From positions 124,001 to 188,000 of the forward strand of contig QEYB01000963.1 of the NCBI GenBank assembly GCA_017562135.1: a stretch of 64,000 nucleotides of DNA, in the 5' to 3' direction. A program made the position numbers and the translations under genes. The stretch is from Dipylidium caninum. Its lineage: Eukaryota; Platyhelminthes; Cestoda; Cyclophyllidea; Dipylidiidae. The notes under the pieces were generated by a model, which made no database searches, had not been told where the DNA came from, and worked only from the letters and a program-made list of their open reading frames with translations. Of this stretch, positions 1 to 12,600 are shown one piece after another. Within the stretch, counting starts at the first letter, position 1. Each line of letters begins with the position of its first letter.

Positions 1-2327
1 ATAATAGTATTATTAATGATGTTGAGTGGTTTTCTTTAATCGAAATCCCCCAAACGCCCCCTGTCTCCAAAACATAGCCAAAATTTGCTTTAGAGATCAT
101 TAATTCCTCTCCCTTCTAGTGAAAACTTTAAATAATCTGGTCATTTATTGCGTTAATCGGCAGTCTTTATATAAATGTGCGTGGAGCGTAGCTTCTCCTC
201 ACCGCACAACCCTACACTTCTCCTATACGTCAACGTTGCGCTTGGAACTACGGCTACCTAAAGACGCGATCACAGCACTCGGGTGGGTCTTGGCGCGTAG
301 CCACTGAAGAAGGCAGACGCAATTATCTCTAGCGCGATTCAGACAATTAACCGTTGCGATTGCATTGGGACATTGTTGAGAAAGTCTGCCTTAGTATCTA
401 TGACGTTTAGCCATATTCATTTAAATTCTTTAATCTCAGACTAATTGCGACTAACTAAGGCGTGTTGAGGGAAGTTAGACGCTCTTTACGGCATAAGTGA
501 CACGAGAGTCTCTCCTCGGTATCTAATTGTTCTGAAACCACTCTACTTAAAATCTGAATCCATTTCAGTAGCATGAAGTCTGGCTTAGAAACTTTATTCA
601 CTACTTTGTTATCCTTACGCGTATAACAGAGACAATAAGGACGATGAAGTCCTTCAACACCGTTACCTCGGAAATGAGCTGGGATATTAGGGTAAGATCT
701 GAAGGTGGCGGAGAGTGGGAGACGCCGAGTGGATGAATAAGCGCTCTACCATCAGCCTTGTTATGACACAAATCGGCTCATGTCACAACGTGTCACCATA
801 AAGCCTAACAATAATAAATGCGCTTTTTCCAACCCGTCTGGGAAGAAAGACGAAGAGATAACTGGATGTGCTGGGCAATCAGGTGAACATGCGTGTGAGG
901 CAGAAGGAGTCCGACTGGACATTTAACATTGTTAAATCCATCCTTAGGTCTGGACCAGGTTGGAGAAGATGAAGAGGATTGTCATGTTGCGCTCACCTTA
1001 TCCTGCCCGGGACACTGTTCGATTTCTTTTATACAAGAAGGCAACTGGTGCTTTGACAGATGAAAGCAATTCTAAGGTTTTGTACTGTATTTTGGCGTGC
1101 TGATGGCTTCTGAAAGAGAGAAGGAGTTTACACCCCACCGCCGCGACCTTAGGATGTTATTCTGTCATACGCCGGCTAAACCCCTGTGGATTCAAATGAC
1201 GCCTATTAAAGTAGTATTAAGTTAAAAGTTTAGTGGTAAACTAGTGAGTGGCACGCCAATGGAGATGGCATTTCTAATTGGCTAAGCTAGCAACCATTTC
1301 ACATGTCTCATGTACAGTAAACCATGGGAAACTTCCGGCAAAGTTTACTCAACAACTCAGATAGACCTTGTTAGGGGGAGGGGAAGTTTAATAGACGTCC
1401 CTTCGCCTCATCATCGAAAAAGGGAGAGTTTGAGAAGGTAGGAGATCCGGAGTAATTGAGACCGTAGCCTAGGGCTTCTAGGGAAATTAATGGAAAGGTA
1501 TTGCGAGAGTGGAAACCAGCTTGTCTTGCCTCGCAAAACCATCCGCCGAGGTTGATATTTTGGCATTAGGAGGGCGAGAGTAGTCCGCGTGACGGCTACG
1601 CCACGAACTCCAATGTTTCACCTTCAAAAGAAGGAAGCTTTTGTGAATGATACGCGTCACAAAATCAGGCGCTTGCCACTTTGGCAAATGGCACTGTTTG
1701 CGAGGTTGACGCAAAGCCAGTCAGTAGTGTTGCCTCGGCTTTCATCCACAGAGTTTAACGTGCATTTCGTTCAAAAAAACCCCACTAAGTGGTAGGTAAT
1801 GCCAGACCAGTCTTTAAGATCTTCTACAGATGCAATTCATTCGAACAATGCTGCCTAAGTTTGTAAAACCCATCTAGTGATCACTTCAGATTCATATTTT
1901 ATCGGAAATCAAATAGCGCAGAGTGAGCGAACATATTTCTACCCAGCAAATGATGTCCATCTTCCGTCTCTACTTACCAAAACTCGTGAGATCCATCAAA
2001 TGCGGATTTAAAATCTACGAGATGTCTAACAATAAATCGCCAACCCGGTAATCACACAGGTTGAATCACCATACACATGCATCTCAGTTGACGGAGTTGA
2101 AAATAACCGAAAGGAAAAAAACACCCTGCCCTTCTGAATCCCAACATTGAAAAAAGAAAAAAATGTGTAGAGCAATTGAAGAAAAGGCACTATTGCTGAG
2201 GAGGTTAAGTTACAGTCCCATACCAAAAAATAATTCCAAAAGAGGAATATTTACACAAAAGAAGATAAGATCACAAGTTGCTCGGCCATAGTAGTCAAAC
2301 AAACATCCCAAACCCCTCATTCTCCCT
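1..2327. other. No gene recognised (left edge)
   Basis: Short open frames occur on both strands, but none matches a family I recognise and none is flanked by paired splice sites with consistent phase. The stretch lies downstream of the AP3S stop codon, so it holds that gene's 3' UTR plus intergenic DNA. I saw no clear AATAAA close behind the stop on the minus strand. Nothing else can be supported. Confidence 0.5.
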
Positions 2328-3577
2328 TTAACTGAGGTGAGAGCGCGAACTAAAGTAGGGAATCTCGGGAATCCTGATATCCTTCAGTTTTTGTGCTATC
2401 TTCAGGTCTTTCACCGCAGATACTGCACGCGATGGAGCAAGTGGTAGAGACATTTGCTATATAGAAATGAAAAAGTGACACCAATTGATAGCCACAAGGA
2501 GAGGTCAATTCACATATTTATGGTGAAAGGGCAATAAAAGCAAAAAATAAAAGCGTATAGCAAATTTCGAAAGGCAAATTGTTGTCATAAATAAGTAGAA
2601 TCATTAACCGCTTTCAAAAAAAAAGCAGTAAAATGATATCCACATACCTCTTGTTTCCCAAAGCATTTTGCTCCTCATTATGATGCACGATTTCATTAAT
2701 GTGCGTTTTCTAAAACCATACCACCAATAATCAGTTCGTTGAGAAGGAAATGAACCTGAAAGGAAGAACAACGAGAAAATATCAACTCAATGGTCGCTAC
2801 TGGCGATAGAAAATCTGAAGTAAACTGAATCGTACTTTACTTTATCTGAGTGGAAAATAAGATCAAGTTCGCAAACACTCTCAAAGACTTGTCCAGTGAT
2901 TCGACAAACACTTGAATAAGATCAAGGATACCCAGCTCGCTTTCAGTTGCGTCGACGCAAAACACGAAATAAAGGGTGGCGTAGTGCCGATAAATGATTC
3001 GACAGCCGTTCTCAGAGAAAACGTTGCTGAGAAATATCTGACGTACAATGACTAAATTACCTGCCACCTTCAAGAAAGTTGCACACATTTTCATCACGCT
3101 TTGATACTAAGATAAAGGTCTCTCTCAGGAGTTTTTTGTTGCAGCTCTTCCGACTAAAAGCAGCAAAAATCAACAGTTAGAATTGGAAACAGCTCCTCAC
3201 TGGAGACAAATGGGAATAGGTGTAATAAGACAAACAAATGTCTATTATGAGCAAACCGATATTAGTGATAGTACCCAGAATGATGTCGCAAAATTACAAG
3301 GAATACTAATGGCTAAATACGATATCGATGAGTAAGGAAAAGACTCACCGTACTATTTTTCTGTAGGAAAATGCAATAAATATGAAATTGATGCACATAA
3401 AATCGGAGAATTTAAAAGATGGTTAGTACTCAGAGAGCGATCCTAGAGATTACGCTACATCTAACCGCTGGCATTAAAACAATGCGTAAAATACCACGGT
3501 AAACTAACCACATCATCATAAAACTTCATCAAACGCGGTTTGCCGTTGTTATTAAATATCAATACCGCGCGTATCAT
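2328..3577 (-). CDS. AP3S1: AP-3 adaptor complex sigma subunit, with apparent frameshifts
   Basis: Small sigma chain of the AP-3 adaptor, which sorts cargo from endosomes to lysosome-related organelles. Five exons read downward: 3577-3509, 3153-3061, 3026-2841, 2755-2648, 2456-2328. Exon 1 starts MIRAVLIFNNNGKPRL, matching the family start. Exon 2 gives SKRDENVCNFLEGG and exon 3 gives IYRHYATLYFVFCVD then SELGILDLIQVFVE, both hallmark sigma-3 blocks. Exon 4 has the GGMVLE block and exon 5 ends with PSRAVSAVKDLK and IPEIP before TAA. Expected length is about 194 aa. The intron 3060-3027 is only 34 nt. The raw exons do not read through: one extra A in a run (3132-3137), one base missing near 2883-2888, one extra A (2706-2709) and probably one base missing near 2654. 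Corrected, the phases close and family residues are kept. Consensus error or a very young pseudogene are both possible. Identity is secure; functional status is not. Confidence 0.85.
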
Positions 3578-6500
3578 TAAGGAAAGGGGCTATGTGCACA
3601 CCGGACTGAACGTGTCACTCCTACAGCATTAAGTAAAATGGAATATTAAAACAAAATATTTATAAAAGTACAACACATACTTCAATTGTAAGTAGCAAAA
3701 CATCTTTAAGAGTTCTATTTGCCTTAATGTGATTGCACACAGCACAATTTTTAGAAGTCGCGTGACTTGCAATACAGATTTCATTTTTGAGTCATCTACA
3801 TATGTAAACTGCGTCTCTAGGAAGCACAACACAAAACAGCAGTGGTTTTTGAGGTGAGACTTTGACAGATTTTTGTGATCTTCCGCAGAAATTCCGACGC
3901 CTTGAACCCTTGAGCTTGAATTGATCTCTTTCAGTATTCACCACCAAATCCGCCGCTTAGGAGATTGCTTTCTCCGAAAAATGACGGCTCTGGTAGTATC
4001 GTCGAGGCTATTCAAAATGCGGCTTAGAACGAGCCTGCAATAGTCCCACCCGAGCGACCTGGATATCGTCCATACGCCACCGATTTCTGGCAATGTTGCC
4101 GCGTGCCTCCTCTTTGCGCCAGATTTTCCTCCCAGATCTCGTTTTACGCGACTATTGCTGTCACATCATTCGCTTTGCTGTTTCGACCCAAATCACCCGC
4201 CTCAAGAAGTGCGCTAAGAAATGATATGAGTTTTACATCGGCGTTCTGGATATACACACAGATTCAGAGTCAAACCCTTCACTCCAATAGCGTACTGTCT
4301 AGCATCCCAGATTTTGTTTTTAATTCGCACCGAAACTTCCTTTTGGTGTCACCTTCAACTACATGCACTTATCTGACGGCTTAGTAAAACAACTTCTAGT
4401 ACTAATGTCGCAAAAAACTGTCATTTACTGGTTCATGTTTATAGACAGGATGTTTTTTTCTCTCGCCGTATCATCATCCTTTTTAGGGTGTCCGAGTATT
4501 GTTGTCAAATTTTGCCCTTAACGACCTTGTACTCTGACATTAGGAGGTGGTGTGTCGAAGGCAAATTATCTCGGTAAATATTACAACGCTCAGCTTCACT
4601 TCAGAACTACCACACACCCTTAGAGGAGGAAAAATTTCCTTCAAGTAAACGAAATAGAAACTTTCCTTTGAGCTCATTTTGACTTCTTCATTGGATGTTT
4701 TACTCAACAGCCAGTGAGGCGGGCTCCAGTGCTCAACGCAACCCGCGGTCTATTTTTCCCAAATTCCTTGTCTTACAACTCACCATGCGATAGTACCGTA
4801 GATGTGACAACCACTTCCCATCATAGGCAGATTGATATGATTTCATTGCATCAATGGTGTTGGTCAGGGTGCTAGTTCCAGGTTCGACTTTTCATACGTT
4901 GCTACTCGTGCTTTGCGTGACTGCCATCCTCCCAAACCTTGACGATGGGTAGCCCACTAATGACCCTCAAGTTTATTATTAGCCCGAGTCGACAAACCAT
5001 TTTTTGAGGCCTGAGCATACTTCATTAAATGGTTGTGGCAGCTTAGAATCTGAACATCTCTTGTTATACTGACTTCCCGATACACCCACTCGGCTACTGT
5101 TAAGTCTGCCGGGTAAACTTAGTCTCCACCCTTCTAACGGCACAAGTCATCCTCGCGCAATTATCGTGTGCTCGTCTCACTGGTGTAATGTTATAGATCT
5201 CTCCCCTTGGATTATAACAGTTTACAGCATCGTGAAGACCTACTTACTGTCAACACTCAGAGGGTCCACCGAGCTGCCACCCGGATGAGAGGTCCGCTGC
5301 GACAAGCATACGTTTACGGAAATACCACAGGACTACATCGGCACTCGTGTAGTCTTGTGTGAACGGCTATTTCCCTTTGAGATCCCACCAATTGGGTGGA
5401 AACTTCAAGCTTTCCCCTGCCATCTCGACGGAGTGTGGACAGTGGTCACATTTTCTAAGACCGAAACCTTTCACACCTGTTGACCGCGTCCTAACGAATG
5501 CGATGAAGGTAGAGAATACATGAGATTGTCCAAATGCGGAGCTCCAGGGGCCGGGGGACCAATGACATTTGGCCCAGCTGCCGATGCTAAGGGCACAAAA
5601 ACGAAGCCCCCGAACCATGAATCTTTCCCACTTTGTCCTGTCTCTCGTCAAAACCCCCCCCCCTCTCCCCACAACAAACCGTCTTCCCCCACCATACCCC
5701 TTTTCACATCGCCCACAAGCCTCGTTGACGCGTCCCCGTCAGCAAGTGTCTCCGAGCCATTGATGCCTCACGACTCGCATTACCGGAAGCAAATCTGCAT
5801 CTCGTAGACTACTTGGCGAAACTCTGTCACTTCGTTCACAATTGCACTTCGCCTATCGACATAGAAGCAGTCACGTGGCGAACAAATTACTGAACAGAAC
5901 GACTGAGAAAAGCGCTCCATCCAGGTTACCACGAGTCGATCACTGAACTGTGCGCAAACTGGGGCAAAAATTTTATACCATCTCAAGGGTTAACTCCAAA
6001 TCTTTCCATTTAACCAGTTGGCATTCCTCTGCCCCCCCAATGTCTTTGCTTCTAACAAAGTGTGACGGCAAGAATTGTCTCGACTCTCCGGTTAGTTAAA
6101 GCCCAGAATTAGACATTCCCTCGTTTAAACCAGAAAAAAACGCTCCGCGTTGGCACCGTCAGCATGAACGTCAACAACGGCACACATTTGCCAGGTTGAA
6201 GATGAGTCAACAAAATTGACGTCCCTTTGCCCCCATCTTCCCTCAAACAAGTCAAACTAAATAAAAACAAGTGTGGAGCATAGAGAACTTGTGACTTCAC
6301 GAAAGCCGCTTATACCGTTAGGAGGAGGGAATTCCCTCTTACCTAACAACATTTTTATAAGGTTACTTTGAGAGCCTTAAAAAAATATATTACAACTACC
6401 TTGCATCTTCACTCCACTCGACTGTCCCTCTTTTACTCACTCACAGAGCTTTGACACATGCCTGTGTGTCAGGGAGTTAGAGATGATTTCCAGAGCACAC

Positions 6501-6606
6501 TTAATCCCGAGGCTACAATAATGTATTCTCTGGACAGAGAACTAAAACTAGAAATAGGAAGAAAGCCAGAGCAATTAAGACGGATGAGTGAGGCGCGGTG
6601 AGATGA
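3578..6606. other. Intergenic, AP3S to SLC5 gene
   Basis: About 3 kb between the AP3S start codon and the symporter stop, both genes on the minus strand. It must hold the AP3S promoter and the symporter 3' UTR. Open frames here, such as those at 4103-4384 and 5367-5807, have no recognisable motifs or splice context. A run of 10 C lies at 5654-5663. Nothing else can be supported. Confidence 0.5.
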
Positions 6607-9600
6607 TCATTCATTTCCGATTATTCCATAGGATCTCAGATCTGCGACCGCTTTCGTTACCTCCGGCGAAGACGTGTCTCCGACAATTCTCAAGGGTCCG
6701 CGTGTAATCGGTCCAAAGTAGAGGGAGAAGAAACAGAAGAGGAAGACAGTCGCCACAACAATTATCACCAAACCCACGAAGAGCCCGATTTTTGCACTAC
6801 GCTTCTGTCTCAAACTCAGGGGGACAAAACGAAGTGGCTCGGCGTCACCAGCACCTGGATGCTCCGATACCGGTGCCTTGGAGACACAGCTAAAACAGCA
6901 TTGTACATCATCGGGACAGGGGTATTCGGCGAAACCCCAAAACCACCGACAAAGGTGGATGGAGATGTGGCGACACTGAGACCAGCGATTATCATCCGAT
7001 TTGACCATCTCCTCATCGCCATTCGGTGTAGCCAATCCGTCACCAGTGTTCTCTATTGAGAGAGAAACCAATACCTCAACGTTTAACCAGTGCACTCTGA
7101 TGGGCATAAAACATGTCCACTCCGCACAAAATTCACAAAAAAGCGAAGTATTTGTTACTCCGGGACGGCGGAGAGACGCTGAAAGAGAGGTTCCTCGTCC
7201 CGTTTAGTGTGAATTCCTCCTTTCTCACCCCATTTCGTCTGCTACCGTCTAAGCGGTGGTGTAGTGAAGGTGGTAGACACTGACGGCTTAAGGAAAGAGC
7301 AGCTAGACGCAAAAACGGTTGGTGAGTTCAAGTTAACTCGTGGTGACAGCAAAGAATGTCGTTGACACAATTAAAAATAAACCTGGAAAAAAAAGGAGAG
7401 GAAGATGACAATCAAGAGACAGACAACTTTTTCCCTGCAACATACACTTCTTTGAATGTTAAAGGATAAATCAGCCGATACGTGTCGGAAAAATCTCCTG
7501 CTCATTCATTTTTAACTAAGGATGTTTTGAAGAGAAAATGCTCTGAACTCTAGAATGTCAATTAACTCGACAAGGCTTTACCCCCTTCCTATAATGCGGT
7601 CAAGAAGGAGAATAAACAGCTAGGAAAGGTGAATCCACACTGAATAAGTGGAGATGAAGGTGAGGGAATGGAATGGGCAACAGTACGGATAGACGCAAAT
7701 AACACAAGAAAAGTATAAAAAAACAATAATAGTCCCCTTGTCAACTGTCAGAGGGGCAGATTATCTAAATGGAATAGCTGTCATTGGCGAAAGATTAGGG
7801 AAACTTTCAAATGAAAACATGTCAAGTGGACAGATTCCCAAACCCCCCAACGTCTCACGGTTCCTGCCAAAACGACGTGAATAAATCCGTCTACAACCCG
7901 CCAACAGCTGGATGAGTGGACTGACACCAGCAGGCATGTAGGGGAAGGAAGAAGAGTCGCGGATATTGGGAATATACTTGATGAAAAACGTGGAGATGTG
8001 AGCAATATGACTATTTGAATAAAAGGTTGGCAGATATCTTGGTCAAAAAATAGCCATTGAGATGACGCGATGTGCGGTGATTTGGAGTTGGCGCCGCAGG
8101 AGGATACACCGACTGATGAATTATAAAAATCCCACGGTTAATGGACCTCCTAACCTGATTAAATTAACCTACACCGTTTAAAAATGCGATAGGACACAAG
8201 CACTTAAAGATTAGACAGTCGTTGGCAGGTAAAATATGCGTCTATTACCCGAGTAGGCAGTGAAGGACTTCTTCGGAGGGGGGTCGTGTTTTTCACTCTC
8301 CTCCTCCTCCTCGTCCTCCGTCGACCGATCGCCACCCAACTCCTCGTCCCCTTGGGCGTCGACAGTAATCACCTCATCTGGCCTCATCGTGCGTACCAAG
8401 GTACCGGAGTCGGTGGCCGCAACGGAGACCGGCGTGGGCGAGGCGGCAACAAGACTGCTCTTGCGGGTCCAAAAGGTCAGTCCTTGGATCTGTTCCTCTG
8501 AGGGCGGCGCCGAGAACAACGAAACGATGCACATTATGAGAGCGGTTGAGAAGAAAGAGAACATGGCAAAGTACATGTAATGCCATTTCGCTATTATCCA
8601 CGGTCTCGTATCCACCTCTCCACAGACCGGATCGGGGTAGACAAAACTCAGGATCATGCGAGCGATGCCGACCACGAAGCCGTAAATCAGACCTGTAAAT
8701 GCACCCTAAATTAATGAATAGATGAGTGAAGAGATGGAAATTTAATGCATAGACGGACGAACGAGTGGACGGGGGGAGGGTGGGTGGGTGAGTGGTTGGG
8801 CGGAGCCTGGATTGGGAGCATGGGTAAACGGGCGGACGACCGGACGCATCAGTGGCCAGATAAATAAATTCCACATAGAGAAATGAATAGCTAAATAGGC
8901 ACAGAATGAATGCGTGAGGTGAAAAAAGAGGGGAGAGTGCGAGAAGAAGGCGAGAAATGGTAATGCGAAGCCTCACCAACTCATTATTCCGCTTCGATAG
9001 CAAGGCCATAATATACACCGCGGCAATTGGTGGTGACAAAAAGCCCGAAACAGATTGAATGTAGATGTAAAGTTGGCCGCCTTGCATATTCTGAATTACT
9101 GGCACCCAGAGAATGCTCAATGCCACCATTACTAGTACAAAGAGTCTAAAGAAAGGGTGATAGACAAAAAAGTATCAACCTACCGTCCGACAATCATCAA
9201 TTCTCGATTGGTGGCCTTACGACGGATTGAGGTGTAAATGTCAACAGTGAACAGCGTACTGGATGAGTTGAAGATTGATGTTAGGTCGGAGATAAGCGCC
9301 GCCAGCATTACTGCTAACATGAGACCGCGCAAGCCTGAAAGAAGAGGTGAAAGTTCGAGCAGGCGGGTCGTCTTTACTTGCCATAAAGGCGATTCACGGA
9401 GGCGTTAGACGAGAACAGGTGGGATTGATTCGAGAAATTAACACATAGTTGAGGATAGACACAAAAAGTCGGCGACCCAGAGCTCTGATAACAACGTTTA
9501 CGACTCGGAAAGCTCCAGCTGTCACACGGAAACCTCAGCCCTAACACTGTTTGAAAGAGGTGCAAAGTGAGAAAGCCAACTTTACCCTCATCCTTTTCTT

Positions 9601-12600
9601 CTCCTTTTAGACCAGTGTTTTACAGCCACCACTCAAATTCATTGTGGAAGTGGGGCTAACTAACCGAATTACGTTAGTCTGAAAGAGTATCGAGAGTTTG
9701 TCTCTACATTTCAACAAGTGAGGCGAGATTTTCTCCAGTCTCACTGCATCGGTTGCTCAAACAAGAATTGGAGAGCCTTAAAAATGTGACTCGTTGCAAA
9801 TAGTCCAGTACAAATTCGTGCACTTGATATTAGACGAGGGGGAGAAGAAGGCCCGAAGGAGAGCCTGCTCCACCACTGCCTCAAGCGTCTACTCTGTGGA
9901 GAGGTTTTCTCTTTTGCGGATACATCGCGACAAATGCTAAGAATTGTGTGCTTATGGAAAAGCGGCAATCCTGTCCTCCTTAATGAATGAACGAACGAAC
10001 GAACCAATTAATGCATGGATGAGTGAATACGAAGTGGAGGTTAGATATGAGTTTGATGGCTAGATTAAAGGAAAAGGGATGGATGGGATAAACTCAACAT
10101 TCTGTGTCGGGTGGGCTAGAGAGAAAACCCAGATATAACTTCTGTACGAATGACAGAACTACACTAGGTTTAGCTTAATGATAATGATATCATTCGTTGT
10201 GTTCCTTTGGTTTAACCTTCCCATCTACCAGGAACGCACATATTTACGGCCATTTGACTATTGTTGAGTTTCGCCTCATCTAAGAATATCACTACATTTC
10301 TCTCTCTCTGTGTGTGTATGAATATGTGTGTTTAAATTGTTACATGGGGAAGAGTATTAAATTTTGATATCTTGTCTGAGGAATCAGTCAGAAGGAGAGG
10401 CGGATTAAATGAATATAAGGTAAATGTACTGACTGATCGACTCGACAATAGACAGGTGACAATGATCCAAACTGGGCGTTTGGGAAGGGGATATGCTCTC
10501 TCTCTCTCTCTAACTCACCATCGGGCATCACACCCATGACGAGTTTGGGGTAAGCCCAATCACTACAACCGTGGCGATTTCCACATATTTGAAAGCATTC
10601 TTCAGGGGTACCACAGCCCACCGTGTCTAAAATACAAGTAAAATGAACGGTAAGTGACGCCACTTCGCTCGACATCAAGGTAAATCCCCTACAGGTAATT
10701 AATCAAAATTGCGAAAAAAACGCATATATGTCCGAGAGACGCCCTCCCCCGACCTTCCGCGTCCTCACCCGAGTCCCTTCACAAAACTGTCACTTCATCA
10801 CAACGATAAGACACAATGCCTCAACTCTTGGCGTCTTTTTTTTCCGGTGATATGCGCCCCTGGGTGCGCAAATCAGGACTCAGCAGTGAAATCTATGCAC
10901 AAGGGTAAAATAAAAGACAAGGCATTTTACCTCCGAATCTATATTAGTCATTCGAAATCAGGAATTTCTCTTGCCAGACACAAGAAGGAAAATAAAAAAC
11001 AAAAATGGAGGAGAGGTAGATATGGTTATTCGAAAGATCTTTGTACCTCGAATATGTAAGCATTCGAGATTGTGTGCATGACACGTCGAGGTTAAATTGT
11101 TTTGACTTTGACTACATGTCGAACAAAGTGAGTTTATAGACGGCTTAAGGCTCTATTTTTCTGTTATAAGGACTGGAAGTCAAAATAGTAAAAGTAATTC
11201 GAGCAAACCTAGTAAATAACAAGGTATTTGCATCTACAAAATAAGATTGCCCTGTCAATTGTGTCAATGTGACGGCGGACCCTTCCGACATTCCATTGTA
11301 CGTTAACAAATCAGTCAGGGGATTTGTGACGCCCTTTACACTTCCCCCCCCCTCAAGGTTTAGGCAAAAGGTGGGTTGTGGACAAAACACACCCACAAAA
11401 ATAGGGATGGCTTCCGCCATTGAAGGCCGCGTCCGCTGCCTCCTGTGCCGTTCACTTCACAAATGGGCTAACGCGACAAGGAAAAAGTTGCCTTTCTGTA
11501 AAGAAGACGTCTAAGCTTACAAATTCCAAACAAAGATCAACATTATTCATTCTCAGATAAGTCTTCGAGTGCCTCAATCCCATCACTTTGGCATTAAACT
11601 AATCCGTTTTTCACGGGCCGTCAGTTACACAAAATCCTTTTGCCCGTAGGTCTTGCTCCACTTTCCTCTACGTCTCTGAGTCGGTCGTATCACATTGGAA
11701 ATCTCTGCTGTTGTCAATCTCCCCCAATTTTCGGTGTTGAGACGAGTTTATGACTCAAGAAAGGATTCTAGAATGCAAGCACACGGTTACTCGTCTCCCC
11801 TGGCCACGTCTGCGACATCACGTGCGTAAAAGGGAAGTGGGGTGAAAAGAAGACTGACCAACCCCACAGCCGCAGCGATTGGGCATCTTTTGTGCACAGT
11901 GGGGGTATGAATATTGCCAGGTCGGTAGGAAACAACTTCCATACATGTTTTCTTTTGCTTCACAGAAGGCTTCTTTACGGCCTCTGCCATGATTTCAATC
12001 CTAACCGGGAAATTTTGACAAACTCACAGTCTGAATTTGTTTCCTCCCGCCCATCTCCGCTTCGCCACAAAATCGGATAGACGAAAAACGTGGAGACGTG
12101 AGCGGTAAAAAAATTCGAACTGTTCTTGCCAAGACAAAAAAACACCAGGACAATTAGTGGAGTCAACTACTCCAATAGAGCACGAGCCAAGTGCCCACTC
12201 AACCAGCTCTCGTGATTATGTAGGCACCTTGACTGCACCACTTCCAGAATTTTGAGCAAGCGGAGGAGGAAAACGAGGAGGAGAGCGCTCAGACTACTCT
12301 GGCTCTATTCTAACCAAAAAAATATTAACAAAATAATAAATTGCTCGGTTTTGCGTCAGTTGATTGAAGTATATTTATTGTCAAGGCTCAGTGAATGGCT
12401 CAAAGTTAAAGAAATCACAACAGGTCCCACTTATAAGCGACCTTTGCCCTAGTTACTTCACTGCTAGGCTAGCACTCACTGTGCATGCCAATCATTCCAG
12501 GCGGAAGGTTTGATTAACGAGCATAGAGAAGACAATGAGAGAAAGAGATGGGAGGCAAAGCTGAAGAAAAACTAAAATCACGACAAACATCACGCAAATG

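Noticed and set aside
3106..3107. Acceptor-like TTAG before TATCAAAGCG in AP3S
   Set aside because: The coding sequence on both sides is contiguous in the family (RETFILVSKRDENV), so this is not an intron end.
4855..4930. Possible tRNA-like T-arm (GGTTCGA)
   Set aside because: No matching acceptor stem or anticodon arm could be formed around it.
8374..9129. Single long minus-strand ORF of 251 codons
   Set aside because: It reads through a symporter exon, then an intron, then another exon in the wrong frame; the spliced model is far better supported.
7980..12110. A shared stretch of about 20 bp (AAAAACGTGGAGA) near 7983 and 12079
   Set aside because: Too short to call a repeat family from two occurrences; both lie in symporter introns.
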